Program-made: the position numbers and the translations under genes | The notes under the pieces: generated by a model | The model's database searches: none | Seen by the model: the letters and a program-made list of their open reading frames with translations, nothing else | Told to the model about the DNA's origin: nothing | Source: Aliamphritea ceti | GTDB taxonomy: Bacteria; Pseudomonadota; Gammaproteobacteria; Pseudomonadales; Balneatricaceae | DNA length: 64,000 nt | Assembly: GCF_024347215.1 (NCBI RefSeq) | Contig: NZ_AP025282.1 | Coordinates: 2,046,001-2,110,000, forward strand | Reading direction: 5' to 3' | In this document: positions 16,850 to 25,671 of the stretch, piece after piece | Layout: each line of letters starts with the position of its first letter | How positions within the stretch are numbered: the stretch's first letter is position 1

Positions 16850-17905
16850 TTAAGACTCCACACCCAGCAATTCAACCTGTTCTTCGTTAGCGTTGGCGCT
16901 GGCGATATGGCCAATCACCCATGGGCTTTCACCGGCATCTTGCAGAATCTGCAGGGTTGCATCAGCTTTATCAGCAGGTACTACGACAACCATGCCTACA
17001 CCGCAGTTCAGTGTGCGGTACATTTCACGGTTTTCAACGTTGCCCAGTTGCTGAATCCAGCGGAATACTTCAGGCATGACCCATGACTGAGTATCAATAA
17101 CGGCTTTAGCGCTTTCTGGCAGAACACGTGGAATGTTTTCCAGCAGGCCACCGCCAGTGATGTGAGACAGGGCATTAACCTGGCTCTTTTTAATCAATTC
17201 CAGCAATGGTTTAACGTAAATACGGGTTGGTTCCAGCAGAGCTTCTGTCAGAGGTTTACCGTCTACTTCACCGCTCAGATCTGCGCCACGTACTTCGATG
17301 ATCTTACGGATCAGAGAGTAGCCATTTGAGTGAGGGCCGGAAGATGGCAGGCCGATGATAGCATCACCGATGCTTACCTTAGTGCCGTCAATGATGTCAG
17401 CTTTCTCGACAACACCGGTGCAGAATCCTGCCAGATCATAGTCTTCGCCTTCGTACATACCAGGCATTTCTGCAGTCTCGCCGCCAACCAGGGCTGCACC
17501 GGCCAGTTCACAACCTTTGCCAATTCCGGAAACTACGTCCGCAGCTATGTCTATGTTCAGCTTGCCAGTGGCATAGTAGTCGAGGAAGAAGAGAGGCTCT
17601 GCGCCAGCAACAACAAGATCGTTAACGCACATAGCAACCAGGTCGATGCCGATGGTGTCATGTTTGTTCAGATCCATTGCCAGGCGTAACTTGGTGCCGA
17701 CACCGTCGGTACCTGAAACCAGAACTGGCTGTTTGTAGCCAGCAGGGATTTCACACAGGGCTCCGAAGCCGCCCAGGCCGCCCATTACTTCAGGTCGGGC
17801 TGTGCGTTTAGCAACGCCCTTAATGCGGTCAACCAGAGCGTTACCCGCGTCGATATCAACGCCGGCATCTTTGTAGCTGATAGAGGTATTGTCAGTCGTA
17901 GACAT
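16850..17905 (-). CDS. purM: Phosphoribosylformylglycinamidine cyclo-ligase (AIR synthetase)
   Basis: A 351-residue cytosolic enzyme that closes the imidazole ring of AIR using ATP. Family motifs include GFGALCEIPAGY, GTDGVGTKL near residue 65, the long GGETAEMPGMY segment and SHITGGGLLENIPR. It is the first gene of the purM-purN-DUF3108 unit and is divergent from the DUF2066 gene. No purine-repressor-like operator was recognised in the 167-base gap upstream. Confidence 0.97.
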   Translation of the reverse strand: MSTTDNTSISYKDAGVDIDAGNALVDRIKGVAKRTARPEVMGGLGGFGALCEIPAGYKQPVLVSGTDGVGTKLRLAMDLNKHDTIGIDLVAMCVNDLVVAGAEPLFFLDYYATGKLNIDIAADVVSGIGKGCELAGAALVGGETAEMPGMYEGEDYDLAGFCTGVVEKADIIDGTKVSIGDAIIGLPSSGPHSNGYSLIRKIIEVRGADLSGEVDGKPLTEALLEPTRIYVKPLLELIKKSQVNALSHITGGGLLENIPRVLPESAKAVIDTQSWVMPEVFRWIQQLGNVENREMYRTLNCGVGMVVVVPADKADATLQILQDAGESPWVIGHIASANANEEQVELLGVES

Positions 17906-18072
17906 AGTGTGTGAAAACCCATTCTAGGAGGTTACTGTAAAAATTTGGCGCCATTCTATCAGGTTGCTCTATGGGGAGCTATGTGTGGTAGAGTTTGAAA
18001 CCTATTTTTTTGGTACTTATTTTATTTATCGTTCGCCTGTCAGAGGCGCCACGTAAGGGATGTATTTTGTAC

Positions 18073-19143
18073 ATGAAAAGTATTTGTAGCCGTGTAGTGT
18101 TAGCAATCTCACTGTTGGTGGGAAGTGTAGTACAGGCAGCAGTGGTTGATAATTTGTATCAGTCGGAATTATTAGTGCCAGAGCAATTGGCGCAACCAAC
18201 CGATAAGCAGTTAAGTGAAGCGCTGCGGGATGTGTTGGTAAAAGTGTCTGGTCGCAGTCAGATAGCAGGTAATGCGAAAATCAGTGAAGCACTTCAGGCT
18301 CCGGCGGTTTATTTGCAGGGCTTTGCATACGAGTCAACTCAGATTCCGGTTGCTGCCGGAGATGGCCGTGAAGTACTGGGCTTACGTCTTAAACTTGCTT
18401 TTGATACACAGGCTATCAGTGGATTGTTGAGTGAAGCGGGACTGTCTGCTGTTGGTGGGGGCCGGCCGGGAGTATTGGTTTGGCTGGTTGCAGAAGGGCC
18501 TGAGCGTCCCAGGGATTTTGTAGCTGCTGAAAGCGAAATCGTCAGCGAACTTCAGGCTTTGGCAGCACAGCGTGCTTTGCCTGTGTTGTTGCCGTTGTTG
18601 GATCTGGATGATCAGCAGGCATTGTCACCGGGCGATATCTGGGGAGCATTTCAGGAACCGGTGAATCAAGCCTCTGCGCGATATCGGCCAGATGCTGTCC
18701 TTGTTGGTCGTCTGCAGCGTCTGGCTAGTGGTGCATGGAATACCCGCTGGCAATTGTCTTACCAGGAACGTCATCAGACATACGCGCCCACAGGCAGTCT
18801 GGCGGAACAATTGGAAGCTGTTGTGAATTCGGTGGGGGATCGTCTGTTAGGAGGTACTTCTGTTGTTGAAAGCAATTATGTAGAAGATGGCATAGTGCTG
18901 GAGATCAGCAAATTGAATAGTATTGATGATTATCTGCAATTATTGACCTATATGCGGGAACTGCAGCCTGTTGAGCAAGTCTTACCTGCGCAGTTGGAAA
19001 ATGACACTGTGACATTGCGGGTTGAAGTGCAGGGCGGCGTACCGGCATTGTTGGAAGCTATCCGGCTAAATCCACGCATTCAGTCTGATTCAGTATTGCC
19101 TTCAGCTACAGTTGCAGGGCCGCTGTATTATCGCTGGCAGTAA
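18073..19143 (+). CDS. DUF2066 exported protein
   Basis: A 356-residue protein with a signal peptide (about residues 1-24, cleavage after VVQA), so it should be periplasmic or membrane-attached. DUF2066 features include the early ALRDVLVKVSGRS motif and a C-terminal LEAIRLNPRIQ segment. Function is unknown. The ATG at 18073 was preferred over one at 17995 because it gives the signal peptide and follows AAGGGA. It is followed after 31 bases by an AI-2E-family permease, then hda. Confidence 0.88.
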   Translation: MKSICSRVVLAISLLVGSVVQAAVVDNLYQSELLVPEQLAQPTDKQLSEALRDVLVKVSGRSQIAGNAKISEALQAPAVYLQGFAYESTQIPVAAGDGREVLGLRLKLAFDTQAISGLLSEAGLSAVGGGRPGVLVWLVAEGPERPRDFVAAESEIVSELQALAAQRALPVLLPLLDLDDQQALSPGDIWGAFQEPVNQASARYRPDAVLVGRLQRLASGAWNTRWQLSYQERHQTYAPTGSLAEQLEAVVNSVGDRLLGGTSVVESNYVEDGIVLEISKLNSIDDYLQLLTYMRELQPVEQVLPAQLENDTVTLRVEVQGGVPALLEAIRLNPRIQSDSVLPSATVAGPLYYRWQ

Positions 19144-19174
19144 CCGCTATATATTTTGGTAAAGGGACGACAAT

Positions 19175-20293
19175 ATGAAACTGACTGATTCACAGCGTTG
19201 GATGTTTATTTGTGTGCTGGCGGTGACCGGGGGGCTGGTGTATTTGCTTCAGCCGATACTTTCCCCTTTTATAGTAGGGGCGTTGCTGGCTTATATATTT
19301 GATCCTCTTGCTGACCGGCTCGAAGATAAAGGTATGTCCCGTACCGGTGCGGTGGTTATTGTATTCGGTATTATCAGTACATTAGTGATGGTTTTATTGC
19401 TGCTGTTACTGCCAAAGCTGGGGCATCAGATACAGATCATGGTGCAAACTATTCCTGCGGTTATTACTTTATTTGAAACTAAGTTAGTGCCCTGGCTGGA
19501 GTTGAACCTGGGTGTTTCGCTGGTGAGCTTTGACTGGCAGAACGTTCGTCAGATTTTGAGTGGTAATTGGCAACAAACCGGTAATGTGCTGAAAGATGTG
19601 ATGAACAGTATCGGTCAGTCCGGTATAGCCGTAGCTGCCTGGCTGGCGAATTTAGTCCTGATTCCGGTAGTAATGTTCTATCTGTTACGTGACTGGGATG
19701 TGATGATCGATAAGATCAGTCACTTATTGCCACGTAATGTTGAGCCAAAGGTAAACTTGTGGGCGACTGAGTGTGACGAAGTTTTAGGCGCGTTCGTTAA
19801 AGGTCAGTTATTGGTGATGACTGCGCTGGGCACTATTTATGCAATTGGCTTATGGCTGGTTGGGCTGGATTTGGCATTGTTAGTTGGTATGTTGGCGGGT
19901 CTGGCGAGCATTGTGCCTTATATGGGCTTTATCATTGGCATTGTGGCGGCCATCATTGCCGCGATGCTGCAATTTAATGATCCAACAGTATTGGCGTGGG
20001 TAGGTCTGGTGTTCATTATTGGCCAGATGCTGGAAGGTATGGTGCTAACGCCATTGCTAGTTGGTGACCGTATAGGTTTACATCCTGTGGCAGTCATTTT
20101 TGCTATTATGGCTGGTGGGCAGCTATTCGGTTTTGTGGGGATTTTGATTGCGCTTCCAGTAGCGGCGGTTATCATGGTTTTACTGCGTCATTTGCATGAT
20201 GGCTACCAGCGCAGCAGTCTTTATGGTGACGCTAAACCGGCTTCGAACCTGGTTAATGCTGAAGAAGCAGTCAAGGATGTTGCCGGGGATTGA
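19175..20293 (+). CDS. AI-2E family (PerM-like) membrane transporter
   Basis: A 372-residue inner-membrane protein with about eight hydrophobic segments and the usual amphipathic middle region. Conserved stretches are IVPYMGFIIGI and GLHPVAVIFAIMAGGQLFGFVGILIALP near the end. The family includes the E. coli AI-2 exporter TqsA and several Na+/H+ antiporters, so the substrate cannot be assigned. It lies between the DUF2066 gene and hda, on the same strand. A second family member sits at 55.6 kb. Confidence 0.9.
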   Translation: MKLTDSQRWMFICVLAVTGGLVYLLQPILSPFIVGALLAYIFDPLADRLEDKGMSRTGAVVIVFGIISTLVMVLLLLLLPKLGHQIQIMVQTIPAVITLFETKLVPWLELNLGVSLVSFDWQNVRQILSGNWQQTGNVLKDVMNSIGQSGIAVAAWLANLVLIPVVMFYLLRDWDVMIDKISHLLPRNVEPKVNLWATECDEVLGAFVKGQLLVMTALGTIYAIGLWLVGLDLALLVGMLAGLASIVPYMGFIIGIVAAIIAAMLQFNDPTVLAWVGLVFIIGQMLEGMVLTPLLVGDRIGLHPVAVIFAIMAGGQLFGFVGILIALPVAAVIMVLLRHLHDGYQRSSLYGDAKPASNLVNAEEAVKDVAGD

Positions 20294-20447
20294 ACAGGCA
20301 CCTTTTTTTGCGTTTCGAGGCGTAGTACCATACGCGAAATTTTTTATGGTCAGGCTGGCATGTGTAGGTTATTTTTCCTCTTTAGCCTGACTGACAGCAA
20401 TTTCTGATCAGATATAACTGGATTTGCCAGCTCCGATTTTTGAATAG

Positions 20448-21152
20448 ATGAATAACCCTGTACCTATCCAATTACCTTTAGGCATCGCTTTGCGCGATGA
20501 TGCGAAGTTCGAGACATACTTGAGCCGGGGTAATGAGCTTGTCTGTAACTACCTGGCTCAGGTAGCAAACGGCGAAGGCGATCTTTTCCTTTATCTTTGG
20601 GGAACTCCCGGCGCAGGATGTTCGCATCTGCTGCAGGGTGCTTGTCATGCCAGTGATCCGGCCGGGCGTACGGCGGTTTACCTACCGCTGGATGAACTGA
20701 TTGATCTGGGGCCCGGAGTGCTGGATGGAATGGAGCATCTGGATCTGGTCTGTCTTGATAATCTACAGGCGATTGCGGGTAATCGTGAGTGGGAAGAGGC
20801 TTTATTCCATTTCTTTAACCGTATTCGCAGTGAAAATAATTTTCTGGTTGTCGCAGCGGATCGAGCGCCGCGACAGTTAGGTATAAAGTTACCGGATCTG
20901 GCATCCCGTTTTACCTGGGGGATGGTGTTTCAGGTTCAGGGGCTGGATGACGACGGCAAAGTGATTGCGCTTCAGGTACGGGCTCAGAGCCGGGGTTTTG
21001 AGTTGTCTGAAGAAGTGGCCCGTTTTCTTATACACCGCGCCAGTCGTAGTATGCAGGACCTGTTTGATTTGCTGGATCAGCTGGATAATGCTTCTCTTAG
21101 TGCGCAGCGTAAAGTTACTATTCCGTTTGTGAAGCAGGTGCTTGGCTGGTAA
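20448..21152 (+). CDS. hda: DnaA regulatory inactivator Hda
   Basis: A 234-residue AAA+ protein that works with the DNA-loaded sliding clamp to make DnaA hydrolyse its ATP, limiting re-initiation. A clamp-binding motif, QLPLGI, is at the N-terminus. The P-loop GTPGAGCSHLL, the Walker B-like LVCLDNLQAIAG and the arginine-finger region near the C-terminal HRASRSMQDLFDLLDQLD are visible. Size is that of E. coli Hda. It opens a run of five same-strand genes with small gaps. Confidence 0.95.
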   Translation: MNNPVPIQLPLGIALRDDAKFETYLSRGNELVCNYLAQVANGEGDLFLYLWGTPGAGCSHLLQGACHASDPAGRTAVYLPLDELIDLGPGVLDGMEHLDLVCLDNLQAIAGNREWEEALFHFFNRIRSENNFLVVAADRAPRQLGIKLPDLASRFTWGMVFQVQGLDDDGKVIALQVRAQSRGFELSEEVARFLIHRASRSMQDLFDLLDQLDNASLSAQRKVTIPFVKQVLGW

Positions 21153-21191
21153 TCGCTATACTGAGTATTAGCAAATTTGCCAGGAGGGCCT

Positions 21192-21440
21192 GTGAAAATT
21201 ATTCTTGAAGGTTTACCCCGTGAAGTTTCTGATGCTGATATCAGAGATTTTCTTGAAGGTTATGTCGAAGTTCTGGAACTGGAAATTTACGCCAGTCGTC
21301 AGGGGGAGCATAGCAGTGCCTGGATTACTATAGTTGCCAGCCATGCTGAAGCTCACTGGGCTGTAGGCCGTTTAAATGGCCGGTATTGGCGTGAACGTAC
21401 AGTAAAAGCTTATATTTCTCTGTTCTCTGATAATCAATGA
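21192..21440 (+). CDS. Small RNA-recognition-motif (RRM) protein
   Basis: An 82-residue protein that is essentially one RRM. The beta-1 strand is KIILEGLP, and the RNP1-like strand is SSAWITIVAS, in which the usual aromatic residues are replaced by W and I. The acidic helix EVSDADIRDFLEGY lies between them. GTG at 21192 is the start, because AGGAGG is five bases upstream; a longer TTG version would begin upstream of this site. It overlaps the next gene, a pseudouridine synthase, by four bases, so the two are translationally coupled. A role in RNA modification or decay is inference. Confidence 0.75.
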   Translation: MKIILEGLPREVSDADIRDFLEGYVEVLELEIYASRQGEHSSAWITIVASHAEAHWAVGRLNGRYWRERTVKAYISLFSDNQ

Positions 21441-22159
21441 CAAAATACCTGCCTGTTGAGGGCTTCCCAGACGGTATTCAGCTTATTGCTGATACTGAAG
21501 ATTTTCTGTTAATCAATAAACCGGCGGGTATCTCTGTTCATAAAGATGATCAGGATGCTGGCTTAGTGATGTTATTGCAGACGGGATTAAAACTACCAGA
21601 GCTTTACTTAGTCCACCGCCTGGATCGGATGACATCCGGGCTGCTGTTGCTTGCAAAGCGTAAAACTGTTGCTGCTGAGCTGGGGCGACAGTTTGAGCAG
21701 CGCCGGATGACGAAGTTTTATATGGCGTTAAGCCAGACTAAACCCAAAAAGAAACAGGGCTTGATTTGTGGCGACATGCTTAAAGCCCGTAGAGGTAGTT
21801 GGAAACTTGCACCGTCGCAGGATAATCCCGCTCTTACTCAGTTTTTCAGTCATGGTTTAGGTGGCGGTTTAAGGGTTTTTCTATTGCGACCGGTGACAGG
21901 AAAAACTCATCAGTTACGCGTTGCTCTCAAGAGCATTGGTGCGCCTATTCTGGGTGATAGCCGATACTCAGGCGTGGCAGCTGAGCGCGGTTATTTACAT
22001 GCTTGGTATCTTGGTTTTGAATTATCGGGCCAGATTTATCGTTTCAGTTGTGTGCCGCAGGAAACTGAATGGAGACAGGCTGAGTGGCCAGATGCCTGGT
22101 CTGAACCTGAGCTACTTGCCTGGCCGGAAATAAAGTCGAATAAGCTTGTTAAGCAGTAA
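21437..22159 (+). CDS. RluA-family pseudouridine synthase
   Basis: A 240-residue enzyme that isomerises uridine in RNA. The catalytic aspartate is in HRLDRMTSGLLLLAK. Upstream is the FLLINKPAGISVHKD strand, and the later family motifs PVTGKTHQLRVALKSIGAPILGD are present. There is no S4 domain. It belongs to the small RluA-like subgroup whose target is not assigned, so rRNA or tRNA are both possible. It is coupled to the preceding RRM gene and followed by a zinc-ribbon gene. Confidence 0.9.
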   Translation: MTKYLPVEGFPDGIQLIADTEDFLLINKPAGISVHKDDQDAGLVMLLQTGLKLPELYLVHRLDRMTSGLLLLAKRKTVAAELGRQFEQRRMTKFYMALSQTKPKKKQGLICGDMLKARRGSWKLAPSQDNPALTQFFSHGLGGGLRVFLLRPVTGKTHQLRVALKSIGAPILGDSRYSGVAAERGYLHAWYLGFELSGQIYRFSCVPQETEWRQAEWPDAWSEPELLAWPEIKSNKLVKQ

Positions 22160-22168
22160 GGACGTAAC

Positions 22169-22384
22169 ATGAGTGAAGAGCGTATAGAGCGGGATTTTAT
22201 GAACCGTGATGAACAGGAGCGCCGGGCGTTTCTGGAGCAGACCTGGTGTGATAAATGCCTGCAGGAAAACCTTGGCATGAAAGAGCCTGCTGAGTATGAA
22301 TACAAAGGTATAGTGTTCATTGAAGGTAAGTGTAACCAGTGTGGCGAAATAGTTCTGACTGAACTGACAGACGAAGAATTTTGA
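22169..22384 (+). CDS. Small zinc-ribbon protein
   Basis: A 71-residue acidic protein with two CxxC pairs (CDKC and CNQC) 32 residues apart, which should bind one zinc. The N-terminal half is charged and helical. I do not recognise a named family. It is preceded by a good AAGGACG site and lies nine bases after the pseudouridine synthase and 16 before tcdA, so it is part of the hda to tcdA run. An adaptor role in RNA modification is only suggested by context. Confidence 0.72.
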   Translation: MSEERIERDFMNRDEQERRAFLEQTWCDKCLQENLGMKEPAEYEYKGIVFIEGKCNQCGEIVLTELTDEEF

Positions 22385-22400
22385 CAGAGAGTTTTACGGC

Positions 22401-23201
22401 GTGACGAATCAGACTGATCCTCGTTTTGGTGGTATTGAGCGGTTATATGGCGCAGCGGGTTTGCGTTTATTTCAACGGGTTAATATCTGTGTTATCGGTA
22501 TTGGTGGTGTGGGTTCCTGGGTTGCGGAAGCATTGGTTCGCTCAGGTGTTCAGAATATTACGCTGATTGATCTTGATGATATCTGTATTACCAATGTGAA
22601 CCGTCAAATACATGCGCTTACCGCGACTGTAGGCGAGTCTAAAGTTGAAGTGATGGCGCAACGGCTGAAAGCGATTAATCCTGCCTGCGAAGTCACGGAA
22701 GTGGATGATTTTATAACGCTTGAAAATATTCCTGAATTAATTGGTCAGCAGTTCGATTATGTAATTGATGCTATCGATAGCGTGAAAGAAAAAGCAGCGC
22801 TAATTGCGCATTGTAAGCGTCGTAAGCTGGGTATTATTACCGTTGGTGGCGCCGGTGGTCAGATAGATCCGACCCGGATAGATATTTGTGATCTGAGCAA
22901 AACTAATCATGATCCGCTGGCAGCGAAAGTCCGTAGTTTGCTCCGCCGTGAGTATAACTTCAGCAAAAGTGGCCGTCGTTTTGCAGTCGATTGTGTCTAT
23001 TCTACAGAGCAGTTGGTGTATCCACAGCCGGATGGATCTGTGTGCCAGATGAAGTCCGTACAGGATGGTAATACCCGCCTCGATTGCAGTGGTGGATTTG
23101 GTGCGTCTACTTGTGTGACAGCGAGTTTTGCGTTTGCTGCTGTGTCCCGTGTATTGCAAAAGCTGATTGAAAAGGCCCGTCGTGAAAATAGCTTAGCCTG
23201 A
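22401..23201 (+). CDS. tcdA: tRNA threonylcarbamoyladenosine dehydratase TcdA (CsdL)
   Basis: A 266-residue E1-like enzyme that uses ATP to cyclise t6A37 in tRNA to ct6A. The nucleotide-binding GIGGVGSWVAEALVRSG is near the N-terminus, with DLDDICITNVNRQ after it. A C-terminal cysteine-bearing helix GASTCVTASFAF is also present. In E. coli the same protein is encoded next to csdA-csdE, a cysteine desulfurase and its sulfur acceptor. Here a fused desulfurase-acceptor gene lies 3.4 kb downstream on the other strand. The start is GTG. Confidence 0.93.
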   Translation: MTNQTDPRFGGIERLYGAAGLRLFQRVNICVIGIGGVGSWVAEALVRSGVQNITLIDLDDICITNVNRQIHALTATVGESKVEVMAQRLKAINPACEVTEVDDFITLENIPELIGQQFDYVIDAIDSVKEKAALIAHCKRRKLGIITVGGAGGQIDPTRIDICDLSKTNHDPLAAKVRSLLRREYNFSKSGRRFAVDCVYSTEQLVYPQPDGSVCQMKSVQDGNTRLDCSGGFGASTCVTASFAFAAVSRVLQKLIEKARRENSLA

Positions 23202-23342
23202 TATTATTCTTTTGTTTTCTGGTCATTAAGTTCAACTGGTAAGTAATACCGGTTGAATGGTGTTTGAAATTTGTACACTTCTGTGGTCTAAATAGGCGTT
23301 CTTCGAATAGCTGATTATCAGTGAACGGCCAGGATCAACATC

Positions 23343-24614
23343 GTGTGCGACGTCATCCCCGATACTGAGTTCTACACTGCATTGCTGAATCACAGCAGCG
23401 ATGGTCTGTGCCTGTTAGACGCATCCAGCGGTCTGATACGGATGGTTAATCAGCCTTTGTGTTGTTTACTCGAACGTTCAGAAGAGGGTCTTACTGGCAA
23501 GTCGTTTGAGGCTTTGTTCAGTTATCGGTGGTCGGGACTCGTGAATACCCGTCAGGTGCAATATCTGGCGGCGGCTAAACCTCTGTCTTTAGAAATCAGC
23601 ATTAATCCTTTTACCTGGCAGTCTGCAAGTTATGGTGTCGTAACAGTAAGGGACATTACCGCTCAGTTGCATAGCCGTGAGGCTTTGGTTGAAACCGGGT
23701 TGCAGCGGAACTTTGCTCTGAATGATGTTCTTGACGGTTTATGGGAAGTTAATCTGCGTACTAATGAAGTGTATATATCCTCTGAGTTTAAACGCATTAT
23801 GGGCTTTCCAGCGGAAAAGACGCATTTCGGCCTGGGTGAGTGGCAGCAGCAAATTCATCTGGATGATTGTGTCAGGGTAATGGAGATAATGAATGCTCAT
23901 CTTCAGGGAAATATTTCGCGCTTTGATGCTGAGTACCGCTTAAAAACCTTTCCAGGTGACTATGTTTGGGTGCGTGACCAGGGCCGGGTATACGAACGGG
24001 ATGAGCATAACCAGCCTTTGCTTATGGTGGGTATGGTACAGGATATCAGTGCTGCCAAAGCTCAGGAAGTTCAACTGCGCCGTCAGGCCAGCTATGATTA
24101 CCTGACTGATTTGCTGAATCGCAGAGCGGGCTATATGCATTTTCGTAAGCAGTTGAGTTATGCGCAGCGCTATGGGCGGCAATTCAGTATAAGTCTGATC
24201 GATCTGGATCACTTTAAAACAATCAACGACAGCTATGGTCATCAGATTGGCGATAAGGTGCTGAAACATCTGGTCGCACGTATATCATCACAATTACGCC
24301 AGTCAGATACACTGATGCGGTGGGGCGGTGAAGAGTTTTTGTTGCTCTTACCGAATACTGATGCAGCGGGTGCATTGCAGTTAGTGGAGCAGTTACGTGT
24401 GAGTGTTAATGATAACCCGATGCAGGTTGCAGATGGCGGTGTTCACTATACTTTCAGTGCCGGTGTAGCCAGTTTCCCTCAGCATGCTGAACAGATGGAT
24501 GCACTGATTAAGTTGGCAGATGATGCTTTGTATGTTGCAAAATCTGCCGGCCGTAATCAGGTCTCTGTCAGTGATGAAGTCACCGAGATCGCGCAGGGTG
24601 AGCTTTCTGTCTAA
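23343..24614 (+). CDS. Diguanylate cyclase with two PAS domains
   Basis: A 423-residue soluble protein: PAS (about 5-120), PAS/PAC of the PAS_3 type (about 130-240, ending in DISAAKAQE), then GGDEF. The active-site motif GGEEF is at residue 328, and the product-inhibition site RQSD lies at 319-322, exactly five residues upstream, so cyclase activity under feedback control is expected. There are no membrane segments. The start is GTG at 23343. It is convergent with the LysR gene, five bases apart. Confidence 0.93.
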   Translation: MCDVIPDTEFYTALLNHSSDGLCLLDASSGLIRMVNQPLCCLLERSEEGLTGKSFEALFSYRWSGLVNTRQVQYLAAAKPLSLEISINPFTWQSASYGVVTVRDITAQLHSREALVETGLQRNFALNDVLDGLWEVNLRTNEVYISSEFKRIMGFPAEKTHFGLGEWQQQIHLDDCVRVMEIMNAHLQGNISRFDAEYRLKTFPGDYVWVRDQGRVYERDEHNQPLLMVGMVQDISAAKAQEVQLRRQASYDYLTDLLNRRAGYMHFRKQLSYAQRYGRQFSISLIDLDHFKTINDSYGHQIGDKVLKHLVARISSQLRQSDTLMRWGGEEFLLLLPNTDAAGALQLVEQLRVSVNDNPMQVADGGVHYTFSAGVASFPQHAEQMDALIKLADDALYVAKSAGRNQVSVSDEVTEIAQGELSV

Positions 24615-24619
24615 CGAAT

Positions 24620-25486
24620 TTATTCGTATTTAATCGTTTGATTGTCTGCGATGGCCTTCAGGCCTTTTAGCGTTGTTTCAATCAATTCACTGTCGCTCGG
24701 CGATTCCTGATATACCAAATAAGTTGGCCGCTGAAATATTGGCGCCTCTTTAACCTGATGCAGCTTTCCAGCCTGAATCATAGGTTCAACTGAGCTGGCA
24801 ATAAAGTAGCCTGAGCCGCCGTGGTTCAGAATATGCTGTAGTCCAACACTGCTGAGTCCTACTGTTAGTTTTGGTACCGGTACATCGGCGAACGCCAGGC
24901 TGTGCTGGGCGCGGAAGCTATCACCCCAGTCGACAAATATGTATCCGGGTACTCTACCGGGAACAACCTGTCTGGGTTCGGTTGAAACCAGTATCAGGGG
25001 TTCGCTCATATAAGGTTCTATCGTCAGTTCCGGCCTTTGTTGCGGATCGTAGAGAATAGCGACATCGATCAGCCTGTCCCGTAGACGGTCCATAAGAGTA
25101 GTCGAGTATTCTGCCAGTACATGTGTGGCTACGTTCGGTGCCTGCTGTTCCATCCAGGCCAGCCATGGCGGTGCGATTTGCTCCCAGTGATTGAGCTGTA
25201 ACCCCAGATTTACTATTGCTTTAAGATCGTCTGGTAGCGCTATTTCCTGGCGGGCCCGGTCCCAGGCGCGAACCGATGTAAGCGCATGGCGGTGAAAATG
25301 ATGGCCTGCTGCAGTTAGTTCAGCGCCATTTCTGCGACGTAAAAATAATTCCCGGTTAAGGCGGTCTTCCAGGGCTTTGATTCTTGCGCTGATAGTGGAT
25401 TGAGTCACGCAAAGTTTATCCGCAGCCAGCTGAAAGCTGCCGGTTGCTGTAACTTCCAGGAATGCGCGCATGTGCTCTATATTCAT
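24620..25486 (-). CDS. LysR-family transcriptional regulator
   Basis: A 288-residue regulator with an N-terminal winged helix-turn-helix (MRAFLEVTATGSFQLAADKLCVTQSTISARIKALE region) and a periplasmic-binding-like effector domain. It is divergent from a 2-oxoglutarate dioxygenase gene, 185 bases away, with a strong palindrome between them. By the usual LysR logic it should control that gene in response to its substrate or product; the ligand is unknown. A short cysteine-poor effector pocket gives no further clue. Confidence 0.9.
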   Translation of the reverse strand: MNIEHMRAFLEVTATGSFQLAADKLCVTQSTISARIKALEDRLNRELFLRRRNGAELTAAGHHFHRHALTSVRAWDRARQEIALPDDLKAIVNLGLQLNHWEQIAPPWLAWMEQQAPNVATHVLAEYSTTLMDRLRDRLIDVAILYDPQQRPELTIEPYMSEPLILVSTEPRQVVPGRVPGYIFVDWGDSFRAQHSLAFADVPVPKLTVGLSSVGLQHILNHGGSGYFIASSVEPMIQAGKLHQVKEAPIFQRPTYLVYQESPSDSELIETTLKGLKAIADNQTIKYE

Positions 25487-25543
25487 AAAACCTCTGAAAC
25501 ACTGCTCTGTTAAGGCTCACAGTTACGACTGTTGTTCTTTTTA

Positions 25544-25564
25544 AATATCGATTTTGTCGATATT
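25544..25564. promoter_or_regulatory. 21-bp inverted repeat, candidate LysR operator
   Basis: AATATCGA-TTTTG-TCGATATT has two perfect 8-base arms and a 5-base spacer. It lies 57 bases before the LysR start and 107 before the dioxygenase start, the normal place for a LysR-type recognition site (T-N11-A within a dyad). Confidence 0.6.
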
Positions 25565-25671
25565 AACATTAAATTATATTTGTTTGTTTTATGGAAGAGC
25601 TTGTTTGATATTAATCACAACGGTATCTGGCTAGGCCAGAAAATGAATATCAGACACGGAGATAAAAGAGC

